NCBI GenBank assembly: GCA_030652215.1 | Contig: JAUSBC010000004.1 | Span: 1 to 64,000 of the forward strand | DNA length: 64,000 nt | Source of the DNA: Sideroxyarcus sp. | GTDB lineage: Bacteria > Pseudomonadota > Gammaproteobacteria > Burkholderiales > Gallionellaceae | Direction: 5' to 3' | Part shown: positions 26,920 to 37,840 of the stretch, piece after piece | Layout: every line of letters begins with the position of its first letter | Position numbering within the stretch: the first letter of the stretch is position 1 | Position numbers and translations under genes: made by a program | Notes under the pieces: generated by a model | Databases searched by the model: none | Told to the model about the DNA's origin: nothing | Seen by the model: only the letters and a program-made list of their open reading frames with translations

Positions 26920-28273
26920 CAGCGTCGCGGCGCGCCTCGCGCCGCTTCTTCCCCCACACAGTCACATCCTCATTGGCTTGAGCGGCGGCATGGATTCGGT
27001 CGTGCTGCTGCACCTGCTGCACGGTCTTGCGCCGCGTTTCGCGTGGCGGCTTTCCGCTCTACATGTGCATCACGGCATCAGTCCGAATGCAGATATGTGG
27101 GCGAATTTCTGTACCGAATTTTGCGCACGTCTGGATATTCCCCTGCATATCGAGCGCGTCGATATCGCTCCCCTGCGAGCCGACCACGGCATCGAGGCCG
27201 CTGCGCGCAAGCTGCGTCATGCCGCTTTCCGCAAACAAAGTTGCGACTTTGTCGCACTGGCGCACCATGCGGACGACCAGGCGGAAACGCTGCTGTTGCA
27301 ACTGTTGCGCGGTGCCGGCATCAGGGGCGCCGCCGCGATGCCTGTCCTGAGCAAGGTCGAAGGGTCTGTGTCTGGTTCGGCTCCGGCGACCGTGCGCCCC
27401 TTGCTCGATATTCCGCGCGGCACGCTGTACGAATACGCGGTGCAACATGCGTTGCAATGGGTGGAAGACGAGAGCAATACCGACGAGCGTTATCCACGCA
27501 ACTTCCTGCGGCACCGCGTGCTGCCCTTGCTGGAGCGGGAATTTCCCGCTTACCGCAGCACGCTGATGCGCGGCGCCCGGCATTTCGCCGAGGCGGCGGC
27601 GTTGCTGGACGAGTTGGCGCAACTGGATGCGCAGGACCAGGCGGAAAGTGCGGTGCTGGATGTGTCCCGACTGCGGGCGCTTTCTCCGTCGCGCGCCAGA
27701 AATCTGCTGCGATTTTTCCTGCACCGGCAGGGCGCGCCCATGCCGCAGGAGGTGCAGACGGAACAGATGCTGCATCAATTGCTGCATGCGCGGGATGATG
27801 CGGCGGTTTGCGTCGGCTTCGGCCACTGGCAGTTGCGCCGCTATCAAGGCAAGGTTTATGCCTTTCCCGCGTTGGAAGCGGTAGACACCGGCTCGGCTGC
27901 GCACTGGTTGGGCGAGCGCGAATTGCATTGGCCTGCGCTGAACATGCGCATTGCCTTTAACCGCGTACTGGGCTCGGGTATCAGCTTGGCGAAATTACAG
28001 CGTGCGCCGGTGACATTGCGCCTGCGCAGCGGCGGAGAATCGTTGCGTCCGCGCCCCGGGGCCGCGACTCGCAGCCTGAAAAATTTGTTGCAGGAACATC
28101 ATGTTCCGCCCTGGCATCGCGAGCGATTGCCGTTGCTGTATTGCGGCGGCGAGTTGGCGAGCGTGGTGGGCGTGGCGGTCAGTGCAGAATTTCAGGCCGC
28201 GCAAAATGAAGAGGGCGTGTTGGTGTGCTGCGAACAATTGGATTATGATGGTCGGCAAAATTATTTGTTGTAG
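26888..28273 (+). CDS. tilS: tRNA(Ile)-lysidine synthase
   Basis: 461 residues. N-terminal PP-loop ATPase with [13 protein letters not shown], the [11 protein letters not shown] and [20 protein letters not shown] motifs, then TilS substrate-binding and C-terminal domains ([33 protein letters not shown]). It converts C34 of tRNA-Ile(CAU) to lysidine so that it reads AUA. Between GAAAMP and VRPLLD there is an in-frame insert of about 14 residues derived from a dispersed repeat (27341-27364). ATG 26888 overlaps accA by 32 nt. Confidence 0.95.
   Translation: MASSRKSNLTDSVAARLAPLLPPHSHILIGLSGGMDSVVLLHLLHGLAPRFAWRLSALHVHHGISPNADMWANFCTEFCARLDIPLHIERVDIAPLRADHGIEAAARKLRHAAFRKQSCDFVALAHHADDQAETLLLQLLRGAGIRGAAAMPVLSKVEGSVSGSAPATVRPLLDIPRGTLYEYAVQHALQWVEDESNTDERYPRNFLRHRVLPLLEREFPAYRSTLMRGARHFAEAAALLDELAQLDAQDQAESAVLDVSRLRALSPSRARNLLRFFLHRQGAPMPQEVQTEQMLHQLLHARDDAAVCVGFGHWQLRRYQGKVYAFPALEAVDTGSAAHWLGERELHWPALNMRIAFNRVLGSGISLAKLQRAPVTLRLRSGGESLRPRPGAATRSLKNLLQEHHVPPWHRERLPLLYCGGELASVVGVAVSAEFQAAQNEEGVLVCCEQLDYDGRQNYLL
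27341..27364. repeat. dispersed repeat inserted in frame in tilS
   Basis: The core CCTGAGCAAGGTCGAAGGG belongs to the widespread bacterial repeat family with consensus near CCTGAGCTTGTCGAAGGG. It encodes PVLSKVEG plus a short tail within TilS, between the PP-loop domain motif and the conserved VRPLLD segment. A reverse-orientation copy is in rlmN at 32261-32287. Confidence 0.65.
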
Positions 28274-28284
28274 TGCCTGTGTAG

Positions 28285-29334
<1,050 letters not shown>

Positions 29335-29353
29335 ATTGCCGCACGCATCAATC

Positions 29354-29378
29354 GACCCCGACCAGTTCGGGGTCTTTT
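29354..29378 (+). terminator. intrinsic terminator between dctP and dctQ
   Basis: Stem GACCCCGA (29354-29361) / TCGGGGTC (29367-29374), 5-nt loop, TTTT. A partially read-through terminator here would give more binding protein than permease. Confidence 0.75.
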
Positions 29379-29390
29379 CTGGGAGATTCC

Positions 29391-29918
29391 ATGAAATATC
29401 TCAAACGCCTGGATGAGTGGCTGATCGCCCTGATGCTGGCAGCCATGACATTGCTGACGTTTTCACAGGTCGTCATGCGCTATGTGTTCAATTCGGGCTT
29501 CACGTGGGCGCTGGAGCTCACCACGGTCCTGTTCGCCTGCATGATCTTTATCGGAATTTCTTACGGTGTGCGCGTAGGCGCGCATATCGGGGTTGATGCA
29601 CTGGTCAAATTGTTTCCGCCCAAGCCTCGCCGCGTGGTTTCCGTCGTCGCGGTGCTGCTATGCCTGGTCTATGCCGGCATGGTGATTTACGGCTCCATGC
29701 AATACGTGCTGAAAATGAAGTCGGCCGGCATTGAGCTCGAAGACATGGCAATACCGATGTGGATGGTGCGCGCAATATTGCCTGTCGGTTTCGTGCTGCT
29801 CGCCTTGCGTTTTCTGCCGGTGCTGATGAATCTGGTGACCGGCAAGTCGGACCGTCTGCATCTGGCCGACGAAGTTGAGGAAGCGCTCAAGCTGAAGACG
29901 ATGGAGGAGAACAAATGA
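29391..29918 (+). CDS. dctQ: TRAP transporter small permease DctQ
   Basis: 175 residues with four membrane helices (about 12-32, 45-65, 85-107, 130-150) and the family pattern LLTFSQVVMRYVFNSGFTWALEL and ISYGVRVGAHIGVDAL. It forms the membrane scaffold with DctM. GGGAGATTCC precedes the start; its stop overlaps dctM (ATGA). Confidence 0.93.
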   Translation: MKYLKRLDEWLIALMLAAMTLLTFSQVVMRYVFNSGFTWALELTTVLFACMIFIGISYGVRVGAHIGVDALVKLFPPKPRRVVSVVAVLLCLVYAGMVIYGSMQYVLKMKSAGIELEDMAIPMWMVRAILPVGFVLLALRFLPVLMNLVTGKSDRLHLADEVEEALKLKTMEENK

Positions 29919-31195
29919 ACACGATTTTCCTCTTCACCTGCCTGTTTTTCTGCATGGCCATCGGCATGCCCATCGCCATCAGTCTCGGTTTGTCCAGTCT
30001 GCTGACGATTGCCTTTTTTGCCCAGGATTCGCTGGCGTCGCTCACCATCAAATTGTACGAAACCAGCGAGCATTACACTCTGCTGGCCATTCCGTTCTTC
30101 ATTCTGGCGGGCGCCTTGATGACGACCGGCGGCGTCGCCAGGCGCATGATCGACTTTGCCATTGCGGCGGTCGGGCATTTGCGCGGCGGGCTTGCTATCG
30201 CCTCCATCCTGGCATGCATGCTGTTTGCGGCGGTATCCGGCTCCAGTCCGGCCACGGTGGTCGCGGTGGGCTCGATTGTGATTGCGGGCATGGTGCGTAG
30301 CGGCTATCCGAAAGAGTTTGCGGCGGGCGTGATCTGCAATGCGGGAACGCTGGGCATACTGATCCCCCCTTCCATCGTGATGGTGGTCTATTGCGCGGTC
30401 ACCGAGCAATCGGTAGGTCGCATCTTCATGGCGGGCGTTGTGCCGGGCATCATGCTGGGCTTGATGCTGATGCTGGCGGTGTATTTCCGCGCGGGAAAAC
30501 TCAATCTGAAACCCGCTCCGCGGGCGAGTCTGGGCGAAGTGCTGACCAAGTTCAGGCAGTCGCTATGGGGGCTTGCGTTGCTGGTCATTATCATGGGCGG
30601 CATCTATGGCGGTGTGTTCACCCCCACGGAGGCGGCTGCCGTGTCGGCCGTGTATGCGCTGGTCGTTGTGGTTTTCATTTACCGCGACCTGAAATTTCAC
30701 CAGCTTCCCACGGTCTTTGTGGAAGCCAGCCGCACCACGGTGATGCTGATGTTTATTGTTGCCAATGCCATGCTGTTTGCGCATGTGCTGACCACGGAAC
30801 GCATCCCGCAAACCATCGCCGAGCAAATCATGGCGTTCGGCATGGCGCCGTGGATGTTCCTGCTGGTGGTGAACATCATCCTGCTCATCGCGGGCAATTT
30901 CATGGAACCTACGGGCATCATCCTGATCCTGGCGCCGATTTTCTTTCCGATCGCGATGCAACTGGGTATCGACCCCATACACCTCGGCATCATCATGGTG
31001 GTGAATATGGAGATTGGCATGGTCACGCCCCCGGTGGGACTCAACCTGTTCGTAACCAGCGGTATTACCGGCATGAGCATCGTAGATGTCACCCGGGCGG
31101 CCTTGCCCTGGCTAATGGTGTTGCTGACCTTTCTGGCAATGGTCACCTACATTCCGCAAATCTCACTGTTCCTGCCCGACTTGCTGTTCAATTAA
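29915..31195 (+). CDS. dctM: TRAP transporter large permease DctM
   Basis: 426 residues, about 11-12 membrane helices, with FFILAGALMTTGGVARRMIDFA, GSSPATVVAVGSI, LGILIPPSIVMVVY, GGIYGGVFTPTEAAAVS and GMVTPPVGLNLFV. It is the Na+-coupled translocating subunit. The DctPQM set sits between tilS and ndk as a self-contained operon; the substrate is probably a C4-dicarboxylate or other small carboxylate, not determinable here. Confidence 0.95.
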   Translation: MNTIFLFTCLFFCMAIGMPIAISLGLSSLLTIAFFAQDSLASLTIKLYETSEHYTLLAIPFFILAGALMTTGGVARRMIDFAIAAVGHLRGGLAIASILACMLFAAVSGSSPATVVAVGSIVIAGMVRSGYPKEFAAGVICNAGTLGILIPPSIVMVVYCAVTEQSVGRIFMAGVVPGIMLGLMLMLAVYFRAGKLNLKPAPRASLGEVLTKFRQSLWGLALLVIIMGGIYGGVFTPTEAAAVSAVYALVVVVFIYRDLKFHQLPTVFVEASRTTVMLMFIVANAMLFAHVLTTERIPQTIAEQIMAFGMAPWMFLLVVNIILLIAGNFMEPTGIILILAPIFFPIAMQLGIDPIHLGIIMVVNMEIGMVTPPVGLNLFVTSGITGMSIVDVTRAALPWLMVLLTFLAMVTYIPQISLFLPDLLFN

Positions 31196-31219
31196 GGCAG
31201 TTTGATATCCGGCATCGAA

Positions 31220-31248
31220 TGGAGCAGCCCCGAACCGGGGCTGCTCCA
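31220..31248. terminator. long perfect hairpin after dctM
   Basis: 13-bp perfect stem TGGAGCAGCCCCG/CGGGGCTGCTCCA with loop AAC, 24 nt after the dctM stop. No T-tract, so termination may need Rho or the stem may protect the 3' end. Confidence 0.55.
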
Positions 31249-31301
31249 TCAACTTGCGGCCTGTTTGCCCCGCCAAAGGCGCTTTGTCCGGCATGCCGTC
31301 T

Positions 31302-31351
31302 GCGACAGGGACGGCAAACCCTGCTAGAATCTCGCCCTCAGAAATTTCTGA
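31302..31351 (+). promoter_or_regulatory. ndk promoter and adjacent palindrome
   Basis: GCGACA (31302-31307), 17-bp spacer, TAGAAT (31325-31330) with an extended -10 TGC before it. A perfect 14-bp palindrome TCAGAAATTTCTGA (31338-31351) lies at about +1 to +14 and could be an operator. Regulator unknown. Confidence 0.6.
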
Positions 31352-31378
31352 ATTACATTAATCATTTGGAGAAGAAGC

Positions 31379-31804
31379 ATGTCCGTCCAACGCACCCTTT
31401 CAATCATCAAACCCGATGCCGTGGCAAAGAATGTCATCGGCCAAATCTATAGCCGTTTCGAAGGCGCCGGCCTGAAGATCATCGCCGCACGCATGACGCA
31501 ACTGTCGCGCGCCGAAGCGGAAGGTTTCTACGCCGTGCACAAGGCACGTCCTTTCTTCAACGACCTGGTCAGCTTCATGATCTCCGGCCCGGTGATGATC
31601 CAGGTGCTGGAAGGCGAAGGCGCCATCCTCAAGAATCGCGACCTGATGGGCGCAACCGATCCCAAGAAGGCCGACAAGGGCACCATCCGCGCCGACTTCG
31701 CCGACAGCATTGATGCCAACGCAGTGCACGGTTCCGATGCGCCCGAAACCGCAGCCGTCGAAATTGCCTATTTCTTCCCGGCATTGAACGTCTACTCGCG
31801 TTAA
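31379..31804 (+). CDS. ndk: nucleoside diphosphate kinase
   Basis: 141 residues, standard Ndk: [52 protein letters not shown] and the phosphohistidine motif [12 protein letters not shown]. It equilibrates NTP and dNTP pools. GGAGAAGAAGC ribosome-binding site. First gene of the conserved block through der. Confidence 0.97.
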   Translation: MSVQRTLSIIKPDAVAKNVIGQIYSRFEGAGLKIIAARMTQLSRAEAEGFYAVHKARPFFNDLVSFMISGPVMIQVLEGEGAILKNRDLMGATDPKKADKGTIRADFADSIDANAVHGSDAPETAAVEIAYFFPALNVYSR

Positions 31805-31814
31805 GTCACGACCG

Positions 31815-32918
31815 ATGAAGCAAAACCTCCTCGATTTTGAACCGGCTGCAATGACCGCCTGGTTTGCGGAACAAGGCGAAAAGCCGTTCCGCGCCAAGCA
31901 GGTGTTGCGCTGGATTTACAAAAGCGGGGAGTCCGATTTCGATGCGATGAGCGATCTGGCGATCTCTCTTCGCGAAAAACTGAAACAGATCGCCTGTGTT
32001 CGCGTTCCCTCGGTGGTGCGTGAAGAAACCGCCACCGACGGCACGCGCAAGTGGCTGCTGGATGTGGGGACGGGCAATGCGGTGGAGACCGTGTACATCC
32101 CGGAAGAGGATCGCGGCACGCTGTGCGTCTCTACCCAGGCCGGATGCGCGCTGGATTGCGCGTTCTGTTCCACCGGCAAACAGGGCTTCAACCGCAACCT
32201 GTCGACGGCCGAGATCATCGGCCAGGTGTGGTGGGCGAACCATGAGCTCGGCAAGAACTCTTCGACCGGCTCAGGGCAGGCTCAAGGCAACTGGCCAGTC
32301 ACCAATGTGGTGCTGATGGGCATGGGCGAGCCGTTGCTCAATTTCGACAGTACGGTGAGCGCCTTGCGCCTGATGCTGGATGACAATGCCTACGGCCTGT
32401 CGCGCCGCCGCGTGACGGTGTCCACTTCGGGCGTGGTGCCGGCCATGGACAGGCTGCGCGAGGAGTGTCCGGTTGCGTTGGCGATTTCGCTGCATGCACC
32501 CAACGACGCGTTGCGCAACGTGCTGGTGCCGATCAACCAGAAATATCCGCTGAAGGAATTGATGGCGGCGTGCCTGCGCTACCTGGAAAAAGCACCGCGC
32601 GACTTCGTGACCTTCGAGTATGTGATGCTGGCCGGCGTGAATGACGGCGTGCAGCATGCGCGCGAACTGATCGAGCTGGTGCGCGACGTACCGTGCAAGT
32701 TCAATCTCATTCCGTTCAATCCTTTTCCGCAGGCGCCGTATCAACGCTCGGATATGGAAGCGGTGAAACGTTTCCGCGACGTGCTGATGCAGGCCGGTAT
32801 CGTGACCACCATCCGCAAGGTGCGCGGCGACGACATCGCGGCGGCCTGTGGGCAACTGGCAGGTCAGGTGCAGGACAAGACGAAGCGAAATCATCGATTG
32901 GTGGAGGCAAATCAATGA
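31815..32918 (+). CDS. rlmN: dual-specificity 23S rRNA/tRNA adenine C2-methyltransferase RlmN
   Basis: 367 residues. Radical-SAM motif [14 protein letters not shown] (C111, C115, C118), GMGEPLLN, the SLHAPND segment, the mechanistic C-terminal Cys in [12 protein letters not shown] and a second catalytic Cys region near TPCK-like [14 protein letters not shown]. It makes m2A2503 in 23S rRNA. Between HELG and WPVTNVV there is a stretch [12 protein letters not shown] encoded by an inserted repeat (32261-32287); E. coli has a different, shorter segment here. Its stop overlaps pilW (ATGA). Confidence 0.96.
   Translation: MKQNLLDFEPAAMTAWFAEQGEKPFRAKQVLRWIYKSGESDFDAMSDLAISLREKLKQIACVRVPSVVREETATDGTRKWLLDVGTGNAVETVYIPEEDRGTLCVSTQAGCALDCAFCSTGKQGFNRNLSTAEIIGQVWWANHELGKNSSTGSGQAQGNWPVTNVVLMGMGEPLLNFDSTVSALRLMLDDNAYGLSRRRVTVSTSGVVPAMDRLREECPVALAISLHAPNDALRNVLVPINQKYPLKELMAACLRYLEKAPRDFVTFEYVMLAGVNDGVQHARELIELVRDVPCKFNLIPFNPFPQAPYQRSDMEAVKRFRDVLMQAGIVTTIRKVRGDDIAAACGQLAGQVQDKTKRNHRLVEANQ
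32261..32287. repeat. dispersed repeat inserted in frame in rlmN
   Basis: TTCGACCGGCTCAGGGCAGG is the reverse complement of the same repeat family seen in tilS (CCTGAGC-N2-GTCGAA core). It is in frame and codes for a Ser/Gly/Gln-rich loop just before the [10 protein letters not shown] motif. Confidence 0.65.
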
Positions 32919-33679
32919 AGCTATTCAGACTGATTCTTATTGTGCTGTTGTTGACGGGGTGCGCCTCGTCGGGCGGCGGTTCCTCCGGTACTCCGGTGCC
33001 GGACAAGACGCGCGCCCAGGCCAGCGCCAGGATACATACCGAATTGGCCGCCTCGTATTACGAGCGCGAGCAATATGCAATCGCGCTGCAGGAGGCGGGG
33101 GTGGCGCTGCGGGCGGATGCGGATTTTGCGCCGGCCTACACCGTGCGCGCCATGGTGCGCATGGCGTTGCGCGAAGACGATCTGGCCGAAGCCGATTTCC
33201 GTCGCAGCCTGGATCTGGACGATGAAAATTCCGAGGCGCATAACAATTACGGCTGGTTTCTGTGCCAGCGCGGTCGCGTCACGGAATCTTTGGCGCAGTT
33301 TCGCGACGCGCTGAAGAATCCGCTTTATGCCACACCCGAAATGGCTTATGTGAACCTGGGCTTGTGTTCCAAGAAGGCAGGCAAGATGCAGGAAGCCGAA
33401 AACAATCTGCAGCGCGCTCTGATTATCCGGCCCGGCATGCGCGAGGCGCTGTACGGTATGGCGGACTGGAGTTACGACAGCGGCGACTATGCCGGTGCGA
33501 AGTCTTATTTTTTGCGCTTCTCGCAAGTGTCAGGCGACTTGAATGCCGAGCAACTGTGGCTGGCGGTGCGCATTGAACGCAAAATGCGCGACCGCAATTC
33601 CGAAGCCAGCTACGAGTTGCAATTGCGCAAACGCTTCCCCACCTCCCGTGAGACTCAACTGTTAATGCAAGGCGAATGA
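32915..33679 (+). CDS. pilW: type IV pilus biogenesis TPR lipoprotein PilW/PilF
   Basis: 254 residues with a lipoprotein signal ([14 protein letters not shown], lipobox LTGC) and about six TPR-like helical repeats ([61 protein letters not shown]). In the PilF/PilW family it is the outer membrane pilotin that helps PilQ secretin assembly. ATG 32915 overlaps the rlmN stop by 4 nt; its own stop overlaps rodZ. Confidence 0.93.
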   Translation: MKLFRLILIVLLLTGCASSGGGSSGTPVPDKTRAQASARIHTELAASYYEREQYAIALQEAGVALRADADFAPAYTVRAMVRMALREDDLAEADFRRSLDLDDENSEAHNNYGWFLCQRGRVTESLAQFRDALKNPLYATPEMAYVNLGLCSKKAGKMQEAENNLQRALIIRPGMREALYGMADWSYDSGDYAGAKSYFLRFSQVSGDLNAEQLWLAVRIERKMRDRNSEASYELQLRKRFPTSRETQLLMQGE

Positions 33680-34602
33680 TGGATACTACCGACACTGTCG
33701 CTAACCCGGAAAAAGATACCGCTCCCAAGCCGCTCAACGTCGGCATGGCATTGCGCGAAGCGCGCGAGGCTCAGGGAATGAGCGTGCATGACGTTGCGGA
33801 CCGGGTCAAATTCGCGCCCAAGCAGGTGGAGGCGCTGGAAGCAAACGATTTTGCCCATCTGCCGCAGACCACCTTTTTGCGCGGTTTTGTGCGCAGCTAT
33901 GCGCGCGTGCTGCAATTGGACGAGGCGCCGCTGCTTGCCGCTCTGCCTGCCGATCCGGCAAAACAGCCGGTTGCCAGGAATCCCGCCGTGAATGTGGATT
34001 TCCCGACCGTGCGCTCGCTGCGCCGTATCAACGTGCTGTGGCTGGCCGGGGCGCTGGGCGTTGCGCTCGTGCTCGGGCTGTTTGTGTTGCTGGGCGATAG
34101 CGGTGAGGCGACGCAGACGACCAGCGTTGTCGAATCCGTCTCCCTGCCCATGTCCCAGCCCGATGCGGCGGCTTCCGCCGTGGCGGATGCCGGCGTTCAG
34201 CCCGCACTACCCGTGCCTGACAAAGCGGCAACCCCGGAACCGGCAGCCAAACCCGTCAAGGCCGGCGAACCCGTTGCTGCGGCAGTCGCGCCGCAAATCG
34301 GGGCCGCGTCCGCGCCGGTAGCGGCAGTCAAGCCGCCGATTCCCCTAGAGATTCTCAGGCGCCGTCCGCTGCACTTTGTATTCAGTGTGACGGCATGGGC
34401 GGAGGTAGTAGACGTTAACGGCTCCATATTGCTCTCAAGGACAAATCCGGCCGGCAGCGAACAATGGGTCGGCGGACCGGGGCGCGCACCCTACGACATA
34501 TCCATTGCCCATCCGGGCAGCGTCAAGCTGTATTACAAGGGCAAGGAAATAGATCTTTCAGCCTACGCGGCGATGGAAGTTGCGCACTTGAAAGTGGAGT
34601 AG
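33676..34602 (+). CDS. rodZ: cytoskeletal protein RodZ (Xre HTH, membrane, DUF4115)
   Basis: 308 residues. An N-terminal Xre-like HTH (about 25-90: [45 protein letters not shown]) is followed by one membrane helix (about 117-138), an Ala/Pro-rich linker and a C-terminal DUF4115 domain ([18 protein letters not shown]). It links MreB to the envelope and controls rod shape. Overlaps pilW by ATGATG; either ATG could start it. Confidence 0.93.
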   Translation: MMDTTDTVANPEKDTAPKPLNVGMALREAREAQGMSVHDVADRVKFAPKQVEALEANDFAHLPQTTFLRGFVRSYARVLQLDEAPLLAALPADPAKQPVARNPAVNVDFPTVRSLRRINVLWLAGALGVALVLGLFVLLGDSGEATQTTSVVESVSLPMSQPDAAASAVADAGVQPALPVPDKAATPEPAAKPVKAGEPVAAAVAPQIGAASAPVAAVKPPIPLEILRRRPLHFVFSVTAWAEVVDVNGSILLSRTNPAGSEQWVGGPGRAPYDISIAHPGSVKLYYKGKEIDLSAYAAMEVAHLKVE

Positions 34603-34607
34603 CGCGC

Positions 34608-35849
34608 ATGAGCCATTTCGCCATCCCGCGTCACCGGACGCAGTGCGTGCATGTTGGGAATATCGCCATCGGCGGCGATGCGCCCATCGTGGTGCAATCC
34701 ATGACGAATACCGACACGGTTGATGCCGAAGGCACTGCGCGCCAGGTATTCGAACTGGCGCAGGCGGGTTCCGAACTGGTGCGCATCACCGTGAACACTT
34801 CCGAGGCCGCCGTGCAGGTGCCGCGCATACGCAAGCTGCTGGACGACATGGGCTGCGCAGTGCCGCTGATCGGCGACTTTCACTACAACGGGCACCGCCT
34901 GCTCACCGAGTTTCCGGAGTGCGCGCAGGCGCTGGCGAAATACCGCATCAATCCCGGTAATGTGGGCAAGAATCGCAAGGGCGAAGACCAGTTCGCCATG
35001 ATGATCGCGGTGGCGAAGCAGTACGACAAACCGGTGCGCATCGGCGTCAACTGGGGAAGCCTGGACCAGGACCTTGTGGTGCGCCTGATGGACGAGAACG
35101 CCAAGCTTGCGCAACCGAGGGATGTGGCCGAAGTGACGCGCGAGGCGCTCATCGGTTCCGCGCTGGACAGCGCGAAACGCGCCGAAGAACTGGGCTTGCC
35201 GCACGACCGCATCGTGCTGTCCTGCAAAGTGAGCGATGTGCAGGACCTGATCGCAGTATACCTGTCGCTGGCCGGGCGTTGCGATTATCCGCTGCATCTG
35301 GGGCTGACCGAGGCGGGAATGGGCTCGAAAGGAATTGTGGGTTCCACTGCGGCGCTTGCGGTGCTGCTGCAGCAGGGAATAGGCGACACGATACGCGTTT
35401 CCCTGACACCCGCACCGGGCGGTGCACGCACCGAAGAGGTGGTTGTGGCGCAGGAGATTTTGCAGACCATGGGATTGCGTGCGTTCGCGCCCATGGTGAC
35501 GGCCTGCCCCGGTTGCGGGCGCACGACCAGCACCGTGTTCCAGGAGTTGGCGCAGGATATCCAGAATTATCTGCGTGCCCAGATGCCGGTGTGGCGTGGG
35601 CGATACGTTGGCGTGGAAGAAATGACTGTTGCAGTGATGGGCTGCATCGTCAACGGACCGGGCGAAAGCAAGCTGGCGAATATCGGCATCAGCCTGCCGG
35701 GCACGGGCGAAAATCCTGCCGCGCCGGTGTATGTGGACGGCGAAAAAGTGACCACATTGCGTGGCGACCATATCGCCGAGGAGTTCACGCAAATCGTCAA
35801 TGAATATGTGGCAAGAAAGTATGTGAAGAGGGAAAAGCGGGAAGGGTGA
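34608..35849 (+). CDS. ispG: (E)-4-hydroxy-3-methylbut-2-enyl-diphosphate synthase IspG
   Basis: 413 residues. TIM-barrel part ([36 protein letters not shown]) and C-terminal [4Fe-4S] domain with [11 protein letters not shown] and [13 protein letters not shown] giving the three Cys ligands plus Glu. It converts MEcPP to HMBPP in the MEP isoprenoid pathway, the supply for hpnCDE. The last codons (KREKREG) come from the purine-rich inverted repeat that follows. ATG 34608 is 5 nt after rodZ. Confidence 0.96.
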   Translation: MSHFAIPRHRTQCVHVGNIAIGGDAPIVVQSMTNTDTVDAEGTARQVFELAQAGSELVRITVNTSEAAVQVPRIRKLLDDMGCAVPLIGDFHYNGHRLLTEFPECAQALAKYRINPGNVGKNRKGEDQFAMMIAVAKQYDKPVRIGVNWGSLDQDLVVRLMDENAKLAQPRDVAEVTREALIGSALDSAKRAEELGLPHDRIVLSCKVSDVQDLIAVYLSLAGRCDYPLHLGLTEAGMGSKGIVGSTAALAVLLQQGIGDTIRVSLTPAPGGARTEEVVVAQEILQTMGLRAFAPMVTACPGCGRTTSTVFQELAQDIQNYLRAQMPVWRGRYVGVEEMTVAVMGCIVNGPGESKLANIGISLPGTGENPAAPVYVDGEKVTTLRGDHIAEEFTQIVNEYVARKYVKREKREG

Positions 35850-35917
35850 AGGGGAAGAGGGAAGGGTAGAGGCAGTGCGCCGGTTTTACCCTTCTCCCTT
35901 TACCCTTCTCCCTTCCC
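35838..35917. repeat. polypurine/polypyrimidine inverted repeat between ispG and hisS
   Basis: The left arm (about 35840-35870) is almost pure A/G; the right arm (35885-35917) is almost pure C/T and contains two tandem 14-mers TTTACCCTTCTCCC (35885-35898, 35899-35912). The arms are imperfect inverted repeats of about 30 bp around a 14-nt centre. The left arm includes the end of ispG; the right arm occupies the hisS ribosome-binding site region. Confidence 0.7.
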
Positions 35918-35925
35918 CGAAAAAA

Positions 35926-37194
35926 ATGAGCAACGAAACATTACAAGCCGTAAAAGGCATGAACGATATCCTGCCGGAAGAGGCGGGGCTTTGGTTGTGG
36001 TTCGAAGACACGGTGCGCGACTGGCTGGAAGGCTACGGCTATCGCAACATCCGCATGCCGCTGGTGGAACCGACCGCGCTGTTCAAGCGCGCCATCGGCG
36101 AAGTCACCGATATCGTGGAAAAAGAGATGTACAGCTTCGAGGACAGTCTCAACGGTGACCAGCTTACGTTGCGCCCGGAAGGCACAGCGTCCTGCGTGCG
36201 CGCGGCTTTGCAGCACAATCTGCTGTATAACGCGCCGCAACGGCTGTGGTATGCGGGGCAAATGTTCCGCCACGAGCGTCCGCAGAAGGGGCGCTATCGC
36301 CAGTTCCACCAAGTCGGCGTGGAAGCACTGGGCTTTGCCGGACCGGACATTGATGCCGAGCAGATCGTGATGTGCGCGCGCTTGTGGAAGAAGCTGGGTA
36401 TCCGCGATGTGGCTTTGCAGATCAACACGCTGGGCGATGCGGCTTCGCGCCAGCGTCATCGCGAGAAGCTGATAGCGTATTTCGAGCAGCATAAGGATGC
36501 GCTGGATGCCGATGCGCAGCGCCGTCTGTACAGCAACCCGCTGCGGATTCTCGACACCAAGAATCCTGCCATGCAGGGACTGGTGAGTGCGGCGCCCAAG
36601 CTGATGGACGAACTGGAGCCGGATGCGATTCAGCATTTCGAAGCAGTGCAGACGATTTTGAAGCAACACGGCATCGCGTTTGAGATCAACCCGCGTCTGG
36701 TGCGCGGACTGGATTATTACAACCGCACCGTGTTCGAGTGGGTCACCACGCGCCTCGGCGCGCAGGGCACGATCTGCGCCGGAGGCCGTTTCGACGGCCT
36801 GATCGAGCAGATCGGCGGCAAATCGGCTCCCGCGTGCGGTTTTGCAATGGGCGTGGAGCGTTTGCTGGCGTTGCTGCAGGAAGACGGCATGCAGAATCCG
36901 CCGGCACCCTTGGATGTGTATGTGGTGCATCAGGGCGAGCAGGCGCAGAATCTGGCATGGCGGGTGGCGGAAAGCCTGCGCGATGGCGGCTTGCGCGTGC
37001 TGTTGCATTGCGGCGGCGGCAGTTTCAAATCGCAAATGAAAAAAGCGGATGGCAGCGCCGCAGTGTGCGCTGTCATCATAGGCGACGACGAGGCGGCGGC
37101 GAATGCGGTTACGCTCAAACCTTTGCGCGGCGGCGAGCAACAGCGTGTCGCTTTGGAAGAATTGCAGCAGAAAATTCGTGAATTGATCAAGTGA
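35926..37194 (+). CDS. hisS: histidyl-tRNA synthetase
   Basis: 422 residues. Class II synthetase: motif 1 around [17 protein letters not shown], motif 2 [11 protein letters not shown] and [17 protein letters not shown], histidine motifs [15 protein letters not shown] and [13 protein letters not shown], then the anticodon domain. ATG 35926 ([16 protein letters not shown]) matches the family N-terminus; longer in-frame reading runs through repeat sequence. No Shine-Dalgarno precedes the start, because a pyrimidine tract plus six A fills that place. Confidence 0.95.
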   Translation: MSNETLQAVKGMNDILPEEAGLWLWFEDTVRDWLEGYGYRNIRMPLVEPTALFKRAIGEVTDIVEKEMYSFEDSLNGDQLTLRPEGTASCVRAALQHNLLYNAPQRLWYAGQMFRHERPQKGRYRQFHQVGVEALGFAGPDIDAEQIVMCARLWKKLGIRDVALQINTLGDAASRQRHREKLIAYFEQHKDALDADAQRRLYSNPLRILDTKNPAMQGLVSAAPKLMDELEPDAIQHFEAVQTILKQHGIAFEINPRLVRGLDYYNRTVFEWVTTRLGAQGTICAGGRFDGLIEQIGGKSAPACGFAMGVERLLALLQEDGMQNPPAPLDVYVVHQGEQAQNLAWRVAESLRDGGLRVLLHCGGGSFKSQMKKADGSAAVCAVIIGDDEAAANAVTLKPLRGGEQQRVALEELQQKIRELIK

Positions 37195-37204
37195 GGGAAT
37201 AACA

Positions 37205-37840
37205 ATGTCTAGTTTGGATCTGCAGGAACAGGAACAAGTCGACGCGCTGAAGGCGTGGTGGAAAGAGAACGGCAAATGGGTAATCGGTGCCCTGGTGGTC
37301 GGTCTGCTCGGGTTTGCCGGCATTCAGTACTGGAAGGGTTACCAGGCAGGCCAGTCGGCCGAAGCCGCCAAGCTCTATTCGGAAGTGGTGAAACAGGTGG
37401 GCAGCAACGATGCCAAGCGCATCGGCGATGCTGCGGACGCGCTGGTCAGCCGTTACGGCAGCAGCGCATACGCACCCCGCGCGCAATTGCTGGCGGCGCA
37501 GGCCAGCTTGCAGGCGCGCGACGTGGCGCACGCAAAAGTGCAACTGCAATGGGTGATCGAACATGCGAGCGAAACCGGCCTGCAGGATACGGCGCGCCTG
37601 AAAATGGCCAGCGTGCTGCTGGACGAGAAGAAGTACGACGATGCGCTCAAGCAACTCGACGCCGCGCATCCCGAGTCCTTTACCGGTTTGTATGCCGACC
37701 TCAAAGGCGATGTGTTGAGCGCGCAGGGCAAGGTCGCCGAGGCGCGTGCCGCGTATCAGCAGGCTTTGGACAAGACCGATGCCAAGAGCACCTATCGCAA
37801 TCTGATCCAGTTGAAGCTGGACGGGTTGGGTGCCAAATGA
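37205..37840 (+). CDS. YfgM-like TPR membrane protein
   Basis: 211 residues. A short cytosolic N-terminus (LDLQEQEQVDALKAWWKENGK), one membrane helix (about 24-43, WVIGALVVGLLGFAGIQYW) and a periplasmic TPR-like domain ending in YRNLIQLKLDGLGAK. In E. coli YfgM is an ancillary SecYEG/PpiD partner and precedes bamB as here. GAGGGAA ribosome-binding site; its stop overlaps bamB (ATGA). Confidence 0.92.
   Translation: MSSLDLQEQEQVDALKAWWKENGKWVIGALVVGLLGFAGIQYWKGYQAGQSAEAAKLYSEVVKQVGSNDAKRIGDAADALVSRYGSSAYAPRAQLLAAQASLQARDVAHAKVQLQWVIEHASETGLQDTARLKMASVLLDEKKYDDALKQLDAAHPESFTGLYADLKGDVLSAQGKVAEARAAYQQALDKTDAKSTYRNLIQLKLDGLGAK

Noticed and set aside
30391-31452. A forward frame of 353 residues overlapping dctM and running into ndk
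   Set aside because: Alternative frame of dctM; Cys/His-rich composition and no start context.
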